From assembly GCF_042657385.1 (NCBI RefSeq), contig NZ_JBHSLA010000004.1:62001-126000 (forward strand): a stretch of DNA of 64,000 nucleotides. Direction: 5' to 3'. The notes below the pieces were generated by a model, which was not told the origin of the DNA, did not search any database, and saw only the letters and a program-made list of their open reading frames with translations. Both the position numbers and the translations under genes were made by a program. Source of the DNA: Algorimicrobium hallyeonense (GTDB lineage Bacteria; Bacteroidota; Bacteroidia; Flavobacteriales; Flavobacteriaceae). The stretch's first letter is position 1. Each line of letters begins with the position of its first letter. Positions 16,463 through 26,142 of the stretch are shown here, piece after piece.

Positions 16463-18844
16463 TTATTTTGCTGGCACAAATTCAATTTTTCTGGATTGCT
16501 CTATTATCTCCTCTTTATTTAGTAGCATTTTTCTAAATTCCCCATTAATATACATATCTGCTTGGTCTGAATAATGTTCACTAAACGGGTTTCCAGATTG
16601 ACCGGTTGGTAGTATACTCATACTGTTTTCCACATCGGAAAAATCTATAATACGGCGTGTAGAAGGACCGCCTTTTGCTTCATACAAACCAGAATCGGTA
16701 TAGTCAAATAATATATTATTTATAACTTCTTTATTGCCTTCCGCAGGAAATGGACCAACATTAAAAAGTGGTTTTAAGGCTTCAACAGCACTTAAAGCAT
16801 GATTGTGTTCTAAAGTATGCACCTTTCCCCACGTCCAAGCCTTCATATCGGTTCCTAGTTGCGCATCTAAAGCCGCCACTGTTTCTTTTAAGGATTGTGT
16901 TAAAATAGCGCTTTTGGTTTCTGTGGTATTCGTTGCTATATTATTCCACCATATAGAACTATCATTAACGAGCTGCTTAATAATGGTTCTCTTTAACAAA
17001 TGGGTTTTTAATAATTGATTAAAAAGTGTTTCGCCTAATTCATCCTTATAGGTATTTTCTAAATAACGAAAGATAAATTTGGTGTAAATGGTTGGTGCTA
17101 CTTCATTCGTATTACTATTTCCTTTCCAACTTTTTAAAACATCTAAAGCGGCCATTTCTTGTTCGTTTAAATCCGAATTTGAAATATAATTCGATACATG
17201 CGCAATGATGTTTAAATGAACTGGTGATGTAACATCATTCATCATATTGGAAGTACTTTCCATATCCCAATCATTTTTTGGATCCAATAATTCAACAATA
17301 CGTTTGGCTCTGTTTTCAGGCAAATAGTAACCCGGATATAACATATTTGCAGTAGAGTCTGGTTGATTATTAGCTGAATACACATAGCCCCAATTGGGAT
17401 TTTCAGCCATAGGGTTGTCCTTGAAATCTAAATATTCAATAGGATCATCTTCACCAGATGCGCCATTTAAAATAAACTTCGGATTCACGTGAGGCTTATG
17501 TTTATAAAGCTTACCTGTTGCCCACCATGCTACGTTACCTTTGGCATCGCCGTACATGATATTTAAACCTGGTGCATGAATTAAAGAAGCACCTGCTTTG
17601 GCTTCACTCATGTTTTTGGCATGCGAAATTTTATAAATAGCGTCAAGAAGATTATTGTCTAATTGAGTATAAACCCATTGAATGGCAATGGGACTATCTC
17701 CAGTAATTTCATCTTGAATATCAGTCATTATCGGTCCGTGATAGGATTTTTTGACCACCAAATCAATGGGGTCTTGATCCTTCACCTGAATAGTTTTAGT
17801 CGTATTGGCATATTTTTTATAACCATCTGCTGTTTTATAAAGCGTGGAGTCTGTTGGATGATTTTCTTCTTTGTAAAAATCTATATCATCGTTTTCAAAC
17901 ATGGTAATTCCATAGGCATAGTTTCTATTATGACCTAAAACAGGAAACGGAATTCCAGCTAAATAATACCCGTAAATTTCTCGGTTAGGTGTTGTAATAT
18001 GGGCTTCATACCAAACCGCAGGTTGCGCATAAGCAATATGTGGATCGTTGGCTAAAATAACACGACCAGACTTGGTTTTATTTGGCGAAATAACCCAACT
18101 ATTACTTCCTATAAATAACGGAATTGGCAGGTTTTCTGTGACAGATTGGATGTTTTGTGCTATGTCATCCAAAACCGTTTCAGGGAGTTCTACACTATTC
18201 TTTATAAGGGTTGTTTGACTATTAGGCAAAACATCTAGATCTAGAAGATAATCATCACCTAACTTTTGCTTGATATTGGTAATTACAGGATCTGTTTTTT
18301 GAGCTTGTGCAAAACTAAATGCCATATACCCAAATACATTATAGATATCAGTCAAAGTAAAATGTTCTTTTTCTACGCCCGCCAAAGTAAATTCTATGGG
18401 TGTTGGTCCCTCGTCTATAAATTGATTAACACCATCTAAATAAGCCATAGCTTCTAAATAGGGATTACCTGTTTTATCGAGTTTGTTTATGGCTACTTCG
18501 GTAGCTTCATCAACAGATAATGTTTTAAAAAATTTATCGGTTTGAATTAATTTTTCGCCTAAAATCTCCGACAAATTACCTGGAGCAATCCGCTTCATTA
18601 ACTCCATTTGCCATAATCTATCCTGGGCATGTAGATACCCTAAAGCAGTCATAGCATCTAAATTATTATTGGCATAAATATGCGGAATTCCATAGGCATC
18701 AAAATAAGCTTCTGTACCTTCCGAAATGTTTTTTAAATCAATGGCGCCAGAATAGGTTGGTTTTTGATAACGCGTATAGACAAAACCACTAATTAAAATA
18801 AGGAGTACTAAAAAAACTAATACTTTTAAAATCTTTTTAATCAT
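16463..18844 (-). CDS. Penicillin acylase family Ntn-hydrolase
   Basis: A 793-residue precursor with an N-terminal hydrophobic anchor or signal (about residues 5-22). The A-chain region begins with AYFDAYGIPHIYANNNLDAM. After the spacer, GSNSWVISPN supplies the Ser that becomes the N-terminal nucleophile of the B chain (about residue 240). RVILANDPHI and a late NPFSEHYSDQ segment complete the family pattern. Members hydrolyse amides such as acyl-homoserine lactones or beta-lactam side chains. The frame is open to 18931, but the ATG at 18844 gives a proper signal sequence. The substrate is not predictable. Confidence 0.9.
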   Translation of the reverse strand: MIKKILKVLVFLVLLILISGFVYTRYQKPTYSGAIDLKNISEGTEAYFDAYGIPHIYANNNLDAMTALGYLHAQDRLWQMELMKRIAPGNLSEILGEKLIQTDKFFKTLSVDEATEVAINKLDKTGNPYLEAMAYLDGVNQFIDEGPTPIEFTLAGVEKEHFTLTDIYNVFGYMAFSFAQAQKTDPVITNIKQKLGDDYLLDLDVLPNSQTTLIKNSVELPETVLDDIAQNIQSVTENLPIPLFIGSNSWVISPNKTKSGRVILANDPHIAYAQPAVWYEAHITTPNREIYGYYLAGIPFPVLGHNRNYAYGITMFENDDIDFYKEENHPTDSTLYKTADGYKKYANTTKTIQVKDQDPIDLVVKKSYHGPIMTDIQDEITGDSPIAIQWVYTQLDNNLLDAIYKISHAKNMSEAKAGASLIHAPGLNIMYGDAKGNVAWWATGKLYKHKPHVNPKFILNGASGEDDPIEYLDFKDNPMAENPNWGYVYSANNQPDSTANMLYPGYYLPENRAKRIVELLDPKNDWDMESTSNMMNDVTSPVHLNIIAHVSNYISNSDLNEQEMAALDVLKSWKGNSNTNEVAPTIYTKFIFRYLENTYKDELGETLFNQLLKTHLLKRTIIKQLVNDSSIWWNNIATNTTETKSAILTQSLKETVAALDAQLGTDMKAWTWGKVHTLEHNHALSAVEALKPLFNVGPFPAEGNKEVINNILFDYTDSGLYEAKGGPSTRRIIDFSDVENSMSILPTGQSGNPFSEHYSDQADMYINGEFRKMLLNKEEIIEQSRKIEFVPAK

Positions 18845-18904
18845 AATAAATTTGGATGTATAGAGGTAATCTGTAAATATAATACCTTTTGTGTTTATCT
18901 TCAT

Positions 18905-18912
18905 TAAATTTG
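18905..18912 (+). promoter_or_regulatory. -7 element upstream of NUDIX gene
   Basis: TAAATTTG matches TAnnTTTG and lies 26 bp before the NUDIX ATG at 18939. Confidence 0.5.
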
Positions 18913-18938
18913 CTCCTAGTTTGAAAACCAATTAGTAC

Positions 18939-19490
18939 ATGGAAGAAAATATTGACATTGTTACCAAAACCGGAGAACCAACTAGAAAAACCGCATTAAA
19001 ATCGGAAATTCACAGTAAAGGCTATTACCACAATACAGCACATATTTGGTTTTATACAGAAGATGGCCAGATACTATTAGCACAACGTGCAGCAAGTAAA
19101 GCTATTTACCCATTGCTTTGGGATGTTTCCGTTGCTGGACATGTAGACGCTGGCGAAACCATTGAACAAGCTGCAGTCCGTGAAATTCAAGAAGAAATAG
19201 GCCTGACAATTTCCGAAACGGATTTGCATAAAATTGGTGTTTTTCCTTGTTTTCAAAGCTATGAAAATGGGATAATTGATAATGAATTTCACCATACCTT
19301 TTTAGTGAAATTACAAGTTTCAATGGAAAATTTAATACCCCAACCTGGCGAAGTTGAAGCCTTGCAATTAGTAACGCTTAATCAGTTTAAATCCCTTTTA
19401 GAACAAAGTGAGACCAATGGTTATTTCGTGGTTACAAATGTTGGATATTATGAAACGGTTTTAAAAGCCATAACATCGTTCACGCTGTAA
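18939..19490 (+). CDS. NUDIX hydrolase (IDI/YfcD-like)
   Basis: A 183-residue protein with a perfect Nudix box GHVDAGETIEQAAVREIQEE (residues 67-86, continuing IGL), i.e. Gx5Ex7REUxEExGU. The upstream TAHIWFYTEDGQILLAQRA and downstream layout resemble the YfcD group and isopentenyl-diphosphate isomerase. The residues needed for a true isomerase (Cys, Tyr/Trp) are not all identifiable, so hydrolysis of a nucleoside-diphosphate-linked substrate is more likely. It is divergent from the penicillin acylase and 27 bp upstream of the PrsW gene. Confidence 0.87.
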   Translation: MEENIDIVTKTGEPTRKTALKSEIHSKGYYHNTAHIWFYTEDGQILLAQRAASKAIYPLLWDVSVAGHVDAGETIEQAAVREIQEEIGLTISETDLHKIGVFPCFQSYENGIIDNEFHHTFLVKLQVSMENLIPQPGEVEALQLVTLNQFKSLLEQSETNGYFVVTNVGYYETVLKAITSFTL

Positions 19491-19517
19491 GTCCCAATTT
19501 TTATTTACTTTTCAACC

Positions 19518-20189
19518 ATGAATCTATTCCTAGTTGCCATTGCGCCTGTTTGCATCATCATCCTCTATATTTATTTAAAAGATAAGTATGAGAAAGAGCC
19601 GAAGCTCCTACTCTTCTACTCCTTTCTTTTCGGTGCATTTGTTAGTGTAATTTTAACAACAATATTATATATTTTATTTGATTATTACTTCTTCCTAGAT
19701 AAAGCAAGTGTTCTTCATATGTTTATAAGAGCCTTTTTTGTCGTTGGTTTAACAGAAGAATTTAGCAAATATATTATCGTTCGTTATTATGCCCAACCAA
19801 AAGATGCTTTTAACGAACCTTTTGATGGGATTGTATATGCCGTAATGGTTTCCATGGGATTTGCGGCTACTGAAAACATTATGTATGTATTGGAAGGCGG
19901 TTTTGAAGCAGCGTTTTTACGAGCCTTTACGGCCATTCCAGCTCATGCAACCTTTGGGATATTAATGGGATATTATATGGGGAAAGCCAAGTTTTCAAAA
20001 AATAAAAGATTGCTAAACATATTTGGTTTGATGCTCGCTATTATCTTTCATGGTGCTTATGATTTTTTCCTGTTTATCGATTTTATACCTGGTATTTGGG
20101 TTGGCGCTTTTGTATCCTTATTTATTGGTCTGGTTTTATCCCGAAATGCCATTAAACGTCATCAAAACAATTCGCATTTTAAACTCTAG
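19518..20189 (+). CDS. PrsW family intramembrane metalloprotease
   Basis: A 223-residue membrane protein with about seven helices. The catalytic signatures are GLTEEFSKYI (EE, about residue 77), GFAATENIMY (the EN motif), AIPAHATFG and IFHGAYDFF (His ligands). The family includes PrsW of Bacillus, which cuts an anti-sigma factor at site 1. Nothing nearby looks like an anti-sigma factor, so the substrate is unknown. It is probably cotranscribed with the NUDIX gene. Confidence 0.88.
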   Translation: MNLFLVAIAPVCIIILYIYLKDKYEKEPKLLLFYSFLFGAFVSVILTTILYILFDYYFFLDKASVLHMFIRAFFVVGLTEEFSKYIIVRYYAQPKDAFNEPFDGIVYAVMVSMGFAATENIMYVLEGGFEAAFLRAFTAIPAHATFGILMGYYMGKAKFSKNKRLLNIFGLMLAIIFHGAYDFFLFIDFIPGIWVGAFVSLFIGLVLSRNAIKRHQNNSHFKL

Positions 20190-20257
20190 TTAAATCTAAA
20201 AACCGTTTGAACAAAACGGTTCATATTCCTTATATTTACACTTCTAAAATTAAATTA

Positions 20258-20743
20258 ATGAGTCAAACTTACCGTACAAAAGTTAACAACATTTACGATT
20301 TCGATTTACAACAGGAGTCTATTGAAGCCCTAGACAGTATTCAAGAAAGTGCCAATAACTATCATATTTTAAGCAAAAACAAATCGTATAAAGCTGAAAT
20401 TATACAACGTAATTTTAATGCGAAACAATATCAAATAAAAATTAATGGCACCCTGTATCAAATAGCCATTGAAGATTATTTAGATGTGCTTATTAAAGAT
20501 TTAGGTTTCGAAATTGGCGCTTCAAAACAAGTAAACGATATTAAAGCACCTATGCCAGGATTAATTTTAGATATAGCGGTAAAAGTCGGACAAGAAGTCC
20601 ATGAAGATGATACCTTACTTATTTTAGAGGCCATGAAAATGGAAAACGTAATTACATCACCGCGAAGTGGTGTTATAAAATCGGTTTCCGTGAATCAAGG
20701 CGATGCCGTTGATAAAAATCAACTATTAATAGAATTTGACTAA
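20258..20743 (+). CDS. Biotin carboxyl carrier protein subunit of an acyl-CoA carboxylase
   Basis: A 161-residue protein. The C-terminal ~70 residues form a biotinyl domain with the LILEAMKMENV motif, whose central Lys receives biotin. The preceding 'APMPGLILDI' strand is typical. The N-terminal half is the short domain seen in Bacteroidota homologues. The frame extends to 20207, but the ATG at 20258 matches the expected N-terminus (MSQTYRTKVNNIYDF). It lies 107 bp before the biotin carboxylase, with two small hairpins in the gap, and is the first gene of a three-gene carboxylase operon. Confidence 0.88.
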   Translation: MSQTYRTKVNNIYDFDLQQESIEALDSIQESANNYHILSKNKSYKAEIIQRNFNAKQYQIKINGTLYQIAIEDYLDVLIKDLGFEIGASKQVNDIKAPMPGLILDIAVKVGQEVHEDDTLLILEAMKMENVITSPRSGVIKSVSVNQGDAVDKNQLLIEFD

Positions 20744-20783
20744 ACTTTAAAGCGTTCATGTTGTTCGCTTGAAAAAAGTATAA

Positions 20784-20833
20784 TCCCTTCAGGGAATACG
20801 TAATAAAAAATAAGATTCCTGTTTCTTCAGGAA
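20784..20833 (+). other. Two small hairpins in the carrier/carboxylase gap
   Basis: TCCCTTCAGGGA (20784-20795) and TTCCTG-TTTCTT-CAGGAA (20816-20833) are perfect short inverted repeats just before the biotin carboxylase ATG. Neither has a T tract, so they are more likely RNA-stability or translation elements than terminators. Confidence 0.4.
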
Positions 20834-20850
20834 CGATAATAAATTTATCG

Positions 20851-22293
20851 ATGAAAAAAATACTAATTGCAAATCGTGGTGAAATTGCTATTCGTGTCAT
20901 GCGAACAGCAAAAAAAATGGGCATTAAAACGGTGGCTATTTACTCAACTATAGACCGAAATGCGCCTCACGTAAAATATGCAGATGAAGCTGTTTTAATA
21001 GGCGAAGCACCTTCTAACCAATCCTATTTATTAGGGGATAAAATTATTGAAGTTGCAAAAAGCCTCAATGTAGATGCTATTCATCCAGGATATGGATTTC
21101 TTTCAGAAAATGCCGAATTTGCTGAATCATGCGAGGCTAATAACATCATTTTTATTGGACCAAAATCTAAAGCCATAAAAATTATGGGTAGTAAATTAGC
21201 AGCCAAAGAAGCTGTGAAACACTACAATATCCCTATGGTTCCTGGAACTGAAGAAGCTATAACAGATATTCCAGAGGCTAAAAAAATAGCTAAAGAAATT
21301 GGATTTCCTATTCTAATTAAAGCGTCTGCCGGTGGTGGAGGAAAAGGCATGCGTATCGTTGAAAAAGAAGAAAATTTCGAGTCCCAAATGAATCGTGCCA
21401 TTAGTGAAGCAACCTCTGCTTTTGGTGATGGTTCTGTGTTTATTGAAAAGTATGTTACCTCACCGCGCCATATTGAAATTCAGATTATGGCCGATGCTCA
21501 TGGAAATAATATTCATCTGTTTGAACGCGAATGCAGTATTCAACGTCGTCATCAAAAAGTAGTGGAAGAAGCACCGTCATCCGTATTATCACCTGAATTA
21601 CGACAGGAAATGGGAGAAGCAGCAATAAAAGTTGCCAAGGCCTGCGATTATCTTGGTGCGGGAACGGTTGAATTTCTATTGGATGACGATCATAATTTCT
21701 ATTTTCTAGAAATGAATACACGGTTGCAAGTAGAACATCCGGTTACTGAATTAATCACTGATACCGATTTAGTGGAATTACAAATTCGTGTAGCGCGAGG
21801 TGAAGTTTTACCAATCACTCAAACGGATTTAAAAATAAACGGTCACGCATTAGAATTACGCGTCTATGCTGAAGATCCTTTAAACGATTTTTTACCAAGC
21901 GTTGGAAACCTTGAAGTTTATAAATTACCTGTTGGCAAAAACATTCGTGTGGATAACGGTTTTGAAGAAGGTATGGATATCCCAATTTATTATGATCCCA
22001 TGCTCGCTAAACTCATTACCTACGGGAAAACACGTGAAGAAGCTATAGAGCTCATGATTTCTGCCATTGCAGATTATCATATTGAAGGTATAGAAACAAC
22101 CTTACCTTTTGGATCATTTGTTTGCAAACATGAAGCGTTTCGTTCCGGAAATTTCGATACGCATTTTGTAAAAAACTTTTATTCGCCAGAAGCACTAAAA
22201 GAAAGTCAAGAAGCTGAAGCAAAAATGGCCGCTATGATTGCCGTAAAACAGTATTTGGAAGAACAGAAATTACTACGATTACCCTTAAAGTAA
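20851..22293 (+). CDS. Biotin carboxylase subunit of acyl-CoA carboxylase
   Basis: A 480-residue ATP-grasp enzyme that carboxylates biotin on the carrier protein with ATP and bicarbonate. KKILIANRGEIAIRVMRT at the start, the ATP-binding loop KASAGGGGKGMRIV (about 150), RDCSIQRR-like RECSIQRRHQK and MNTRLQVEHPVTE (about 290, active-site Arg/Glu) are all intact. The C-terminus is slightly extended compared with E. coli AccC (about 450). The operon context with a PccB-type carboxyltransferase suggests it serves propionyl- or another acyl-CoA rather than only acetyl-CoA. Confidence 0.93.
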   Translation: MKKILIANRGEIAIRVMRTAKKMGIKTVAIYSTIDRNAPHVKYADEAVLIGEAPSNQSYLLGDKIIEVAKSLNVDAIHPGYGFLSENAEFAESCEANNIIFIGPKSKAIKIMGSKLAAKEAVKHYNIPMVPGTEEAITDIPEAKKIAKEIGFPILIKASAGGGGKGMRIVEKEENFESQMNRAISEATSAFGDGSVFIEKYVTSPRHIEIQIMADAHGNNIHLFERECSIQRRHQKVVEEAPSSVLSPELRQEMGEAAIKVAKACDYLGAGTVEFLLDDDHNFYFLEMNTRLQVEHPVTELITDTDLVELQIRVARGEVLPITQTDLKINGHALELRVYAEDPLNDFLPSVGNLEVYKLPVGKNIRVDNGFEEGMDIPIYYDPMLAKLITYGKTREEAIELMISAIADYHIEGIETTLPFGSFVCKHEAFRSGNFDTHFVKNFYSPEALKESQEAEAKMAAMIAVKQYLEEQKLLRLPLK

Positions 22294-22356
22294 CTTCCAA
22301 ACGTGTAATAATAGTTTCCAATGAACAACGAGTAAATAACACAAAATATTTTAAAA

Positions 22357-22382
22357 GCCTTGTGCCTCTGCGCCTTGGCGAG
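22357..22382. repeat. Low-complexity GCCTTGTG/GCCTCTGC/GCCTTGGC element
   Basis: Three imperfect 8-mers in a row within the 103-bp gap between two carboxylase genes. The composition is G+C rich against a very A+T-rich background. Similar 'CTCTGCGCCTTxGCGAG' stretches recur between genes in several bacterial groups from memory; whether it is dispersed here cannot be judged from one window. Confidence 0.4.
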
Positions 22383-22396
22383 AAAACATAAAAAAA

Positions 22397-23938
22397 ATGG
22401 ATTCAAAAATAAAAACCCTCAACGAAAAACTAGCCCTAGCCTATTTAGGTGGTGGCGAAAAACGAATTGAAAAGCAACATGCTAATAAAAAACTAACAGC
22501 TCGCGAGCGCGTTTTATATCTTTTAGATACGGGTTCATTTGAAGAAATTGGTGCATTAGTTACACACCGAACCAAAGATTTTGGTATGGACAAGCAACAA
22601 TATTATGGTGATGGTGTGGTTACAGGTTACGGAACGGTTTCAGGCAGATTAATTTATGTTTTTGCACAGGATTTTACGGTTTTTGGAGGTTCGCTTTCTG
22701 AAACCCATGCGGAGAAAATTTGCAAAGTGATGGATTTAGCTGTAAAAGTTGCCGCACCAATTATCGGACTCAATGATTCTGGAGGTGCTCGAATTCAAGA
22801 AGGCGTGCGTTCATTGGGCGGTTATGCTGATATATTTTATCGCAATGTGCAAGCATCGGGTGTTATTCCGCAGCTATCGGCTATTATGGGGCCTTGTGCT
22901 GGAGGTGCTGTGTATTCGCCAGCTATGACAGATTTCACACTCATGGTTCAAGATACCAGTTATATGTTTGTTACTGGGCCCAATGTGGTTAAAACAGTTA
23001 CCAATGAAAACGTAACCAGTGAAGAATTAGGTGGTGCCAGTGCACATGCAACCAAATCTGGTGTCGCTCATATTACATCAACCAATGATGTGGAATGTTT
23101 AGAAGACATTAAAAAATTATTGAGCTATTTGCCTCAAAATAATCAGGAAAAAGCGAAGGATCTCCCTTTCGAATTAGGGGATGAAATGCGTAACGAATTA
23201 TCACAAATCATTCCTGATAATGCGAATAAGCCTTATGATATGCATGCGGTTATTTCGGGAATAATTGATACAGATTCATTTTACGAGATCCATAAAGATT
23301 ATGCTGAAAATATTATAGTAGGTTTTGCTAGGTTGGGCGGGAAAAGTATTGGTATTGTTGCCAATCAGCCCATGTTTTTAGCTGGTGTTTTAGATGTAAA
23401 TAGCGCCAAAAAAGCGGCTCGTTTTGTTCGTTTTTGCGATGCGTTTAATATTCCGCTTCTAGTTTTAGAAGATGTACCCGGTTTTTTACCGGGAACAGAC
23501 CAAGAATGGAATGGTATTATTGTTCATGGTGCCAAATTGTTGTACGCTTTTAGCGAAGCAACGGTTCCAAGAATAACAGTTATTACTAGAAAAGCATATG
23601 GTGGTGCTTATGATGTTATGAACTCCAAACATATTGGAGCTGATATAAATTACGCATGGCCAAGTGCCGAAATTGCCGTTATGGGTGCCAAAGGTGCAGC
23701 CGAAATTATCTTTAAAAAGGAGATTAATGCGGCCGATGATAAAGATGCTAAATGGAAAGAAAAAGAAGCCGAATATGCCGATTTATTTGCCAACCCCTAC
23801 AGTGCTGCTCAACGTGGGTTTATAGATGAAGTCATTTTACCAGAAACAACGCGACGTAAATTAATTAAAGCATTTGCAATGTTAGAGGACAAACAGGTTG
23901 AAAAACCGAAACGCAAGCATGGAAATATTCCCTTGTAA
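22397..23938 (+). CDS. Acyl-CoA carboxylase carboxyltransferase (beta) subunit, propionyl-CoA type
   Basis: A 513-residue carboxyltransferase of the PccB/MmdA family that moves carboxyl from biotin to acyl-CoA. Visible features are NDSGGARIQEGVRSLGGYAD (oxyanion hole, first half), GPCAGGAVYSPA, and in the second half the EDVPGFLPGTDQE and RKAYGGAYDVM motifs. The length is normal. Together with the carrier and biotin carboxylase genes it forms a complete enzyme, most likely for propionyl-CoA to methylmalonyl-CoA. The operon ends at the hairpin at 23968. Confidence 0.92.
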   Translation: MDSKIKTLNEKLALAYLGGGEKRIEKQHANKKLTARERVLYLLDTGSFEEIGALVTHRTKDFGMDKQQYYGDGVVTGYGTVSGRLIYVFAQDFTVFGGSLSETHAEKICKVMDLAVKVAAPIIGLNDSGGARIQEGVRSLGGYADIFYRNVQASGVIPQLSAIMGPCAGGAVYSPAMTDFTLMVQDTSYMFVTGPNVVKTVTNENVTSEELGGASAHATKSGVAHITSTNDVECLEDIKKLLSYLPQNNQEKAKDLPFELGDEMRNELSQIIPDNANKPYDMHAVISGIIDTDSFYEIHKDYAENIIVGFARLGGKSIGIVANQPMFLAGVLDVNSAKKAARFVRFCDAFNIPLLVLEDVPGFLPGTDQEWNGIIVHGAKLLYAFSEATVPRITVITRKAYGGAYDVMNSKHIGADINYAWPSAEIAVMGAKGAAEIIFKKEINAADDKDAKWKEKEAEYADLFANPYSAAQRGFIDEVILPETTRRKLIKAFAMLEDKQVEKPKRKHGNIPL

Positions 23939-23967
23939 GGTAAATTACTAGATTAAATAAGTAAAAA

Positions 23968-23999
23968 AATAAGCCATACGTTTTCAAGTATGGCTTATT
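23968..23999. terminator. Bidirectional hairpin terminator
   Basis: A 12-bp perfect stem (AATAAGCCATAC / GTATGGCTTATT) with an 8-nt loop, flanked by an A tract on the left. It separates the carboxylase operon from the convergent gene ending at 24027. Confidence 0.85.
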
Positions 24000-24026
24000 C
24001 AATTTAAGTAATTATTAAAAAAACTA

Positions 24027-24404
24027 TTACATGAGAATTTTTAAATAAACCTCATTCTTAACCTTTCTGTAGCTTTCAATATGCTTCACATATTTAGAAA
24101 GATAGGTGTCGTGTAAATTAATGTAATATACATCACATTCTAAATCATCACATTCATTATACTTTACAATAGATGTTCTATAATTGTATAACTCGTTTAA
24201 TATAGTTGCATTCTGTTCGGATTCCTCCAAAAGCCTATCTCTCAACGCTTTGTCATTCAATTTATTAGATGCTATTTTCGCTAGCCAATCACTCTCGTCG
24301 GTCACGTAACTTAAATGAGAAATCCAAACGTCCAGCTCTTGTGTGCGCTTTACATGAATTATTTCTTCATCAGTATCATGATTAAAAAAGGTATTTGATT
24401 CCAT
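24027..24404 (-). CDS. Hypothetical soluble protein
   Basis: A 125-residue, charged, largely helical protein with no signal or membrane segment. I recognise no family. The central IASNKLNDKALRDRLLEESE region could form a helical bundle. Its ATG overlaps the stop of the Rnk/GreA-like gene by one base (TAATG), so it is translationally coupled to a transcription factor and may assist it or simply share its control. Confidence 0.65.
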   Translation of the reverse strand: MESNTFFNHDTDEEIIHVKRTQELDVWISHLSYVTDESDWLAKIASNKLNDKALRDRLLEESEQNATILNELYNYRTSIVKYNECDDLECDVYYINLHDTYLSKYVKHIESYRKVKNEVYLKILM

Positions 24405-24817
24405 TATAATTGATAGTGTTTGTTTGATTTATTTTGCTTCACATTAACAATACGGAGCTTTTTGATTCCGCCAGGAAATTCCCAGTCAATGACATCGCCT
24501 TGAGCATAGCCCATAACAGCAGATCCCATTGGTGTTAACACCGAAACCTTATTGTTTTGATAGTTTTTATCATTGGGTGTTACCAGTTCAAAAGTATTTT
24601 CCCAACCATCATCCGTTGCCACTGTAACTACAGAGTTAAATCTAATAACGTCTTGAGGAACTAATTCTTCATCACTTATTACAGCATTCTGCAATTCGGC
24701 TTCTAGTCTTTTTACAGAGTATTTACGCGTATCTTCTTTATAATTAATAGATAAGTTTAATAGGCGTTTTAAAACAACATACTCCTTTTTTTCTAAAATC
24801 AAGCTTCCGTATTTCAT
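24404..24817 (-). CDS. GreA/GreB C-terminal family protein (Rnk-like)
   Basis: A 137-residue protein. The second half (about residues 55-130) has the GreA/B C-terminal fold sequence: VTVATDDGWENTFELVTPND, then TPMGSAVMGYAQGDVIDWEFPGG. The N-terminal part is a short helical region without the long Gre coiled coil and without its paired tip acidic residues in the usual place. It more likely binds RNA polymerase as an Rnk-type regulator than cleaves backtracked RNA. It lies 16 bp downstream of glutamate dehydrogenase on the same strand. Confidence 0.82.
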   Translation of the reverse strand: MKYGSLILEKKEYVVLKRLLNLSINYKEDTRKYSVKRLEAELQNAVISDEELVPQDVIRFNSVVTVATDDGWENTFELVTPNDKNYQNNKVSVLTPMGSAVMGYAQGDVIDWEFPGGIKKLRIVNVKQNKSNKHYQL

Positions 24818-24833
24818 TTTAAATTAAAGTTTA

Positions 24834-26129
24834 TTATGGAAAAATTCCACGTTGAATATATGCTTTCTCAATACGCTCTATTGCTATAAAGTAAGCAGCT
24901 GAACGCATATCAATTTGTTTCTCTTCGGAAGTTTTTAAAACTTTTCTAAAAACCTCTCTAATTTTTTTGTCAATTTTCGCAAGTATTTCATCAAGCTCCC
25001 AAAGTTCGCCATTACGGTTTTGTAACCACTCGAAATAACTTCCAATAACACCACCAGAATTACATAAGATATCTGGAATAACAGTGATGCCTTTTTCACG
25101 CAATACTTTTTCTGCCTCAACTGTTGTTGGTCCATTTGCACCTTCAGCAATTAAAAATGCTTTAATTTGAGAGGCATTTTCAGCCGTAATTTGGTTTCCT
25201 AAAGCGGCAGGGATACAAATATCACAGTCTAAACCGAAGAAGTCGTCCTTTTCTACGGCAGTAGATCCAGTGAATCCTTGAACAGATCCGTTATTGTTTT
25301 TAGTATACTCGAATAAATGCTCTACCGATAAACCATCTGCTTTACTTATAGATCCAAAAGCGTCCTGAACACCAACCATTTTAGCGCCTTCTAATTCTAA
25401 AAAGTGTGCAGCCCAATAGCCCACATTTCCAAAACCTTGAACAATAAAACGCTTATCTTTTAAATCTATTTTCTTGCTTTCAGCCCAATATTTAATCGTT
25501 AAGAACACACCAAAACCAGTAGCTCTATCACGACCTTCTAATCCTCCAGAACCAATTGGCTTACCAGTAACAACGTGCTGGTTTTTTGAACGCTCTGATG
25601 GCGCTTTAGTAGACATATACGTATCTGCAATCCAAGCCATAGTTTGTGCGCTTGTATTAACGTCTGGCGCTGGAATATCGTGCTCTGGCCCAATGTTTTC
25701 ACCTAAAGCATAAGTAAAACGTCTTGTAATACGCTCTAATTCTGAATGAGAATATTTTTTAGGATCCATTTGAATCCCTCCTTTAGCTCCACCATAAGGC
25801 AAACCAGCTAAAGACGTTTTCCATGTCATCCACATCGCTAATGCTTTAACGGAGTCGATATCAATGGTTGGATGGTAACGCAATCCACCTTTATAAGGCC
25901 CTAAAGCGTTGTTATGCTGTACGCGGTAACCTTTAAAAATTTCTACTTCACCATTGTCCATACGAACTGGGAAATGAATAATTAACTCATTATTCGTTAC
26001 AGCTAATATTTTTTTAATGTTTGGGTTTAAGTCAACCATATCTGCAGCAGCATTGAATTGCTTCATAACATTTTCTAGCATGCCTTGTTTAGGTTGTTTT
26101 TTCTTTTTTACTTCTTTTGTTAAAGTCAT
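24834..26129 (-). CDS. gdhA: Glutamate dehydrogenase (Glu/Leu/Phe/Val dehydrogenase family)
   Basis: A 431-residue enzyme that interconverts glutamate and 2-oxoglutarate plus ammonia with NAD(P). Substrate and catalytic residues are in YKGGLRYHPTID (Lys) and GGAKGGIQMDP (catalytic Lys), with an Asp in HDIPAPDVNT. The nucleotide-binding fold has VQGFGNVGYWAA (about residue 228). The length fits the hexameric short form. I use the ATG at 26129; an upstream ATG at 26156 would add nine residues and overlap the small Cys-rich gene. The cofactor preference cannot be decided. Confidence 0.9.
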   Translation of the reverse strand: MTLTKEVKKKKQPKQGMLENVMKQFNAAADMVDLNPNIKKILAVTNNELIIHFPVRMDNGEVEIFKGYRVQHNNALGPYKGGLRYHPTIDIDSVKALAMWMTWKTSLAGLPYGGAKGGIQMDPKKYSHSELERITRRFTYALGENIGPEHDIPAPDVNTSAQTMAWIADTYMSTKAPSERSKNQHVVTGKPIGSGGLEGRDRATGFGVFLTIKYWAESKKIDLKDKRFIVQGFGNVGYWAAHFLELEGAKMVGVQDAFGSISKADGLSVEHLFEYTKNNNGSVQGFTGSTAVEKDDFFGLDCDICIPAALGNQITAENASQIKAFLIAEGANGPTTVEAEKVLREKGITVIPDILCNSGGVIGSYFEWLQNRNGELWELDEILAKIDKKIREVFRKVLKTSEEKQIDMRSAAYFIAIERIEKAYIQRGIFP

Positions 26130-26142
26130 TTTTTTTATTTGT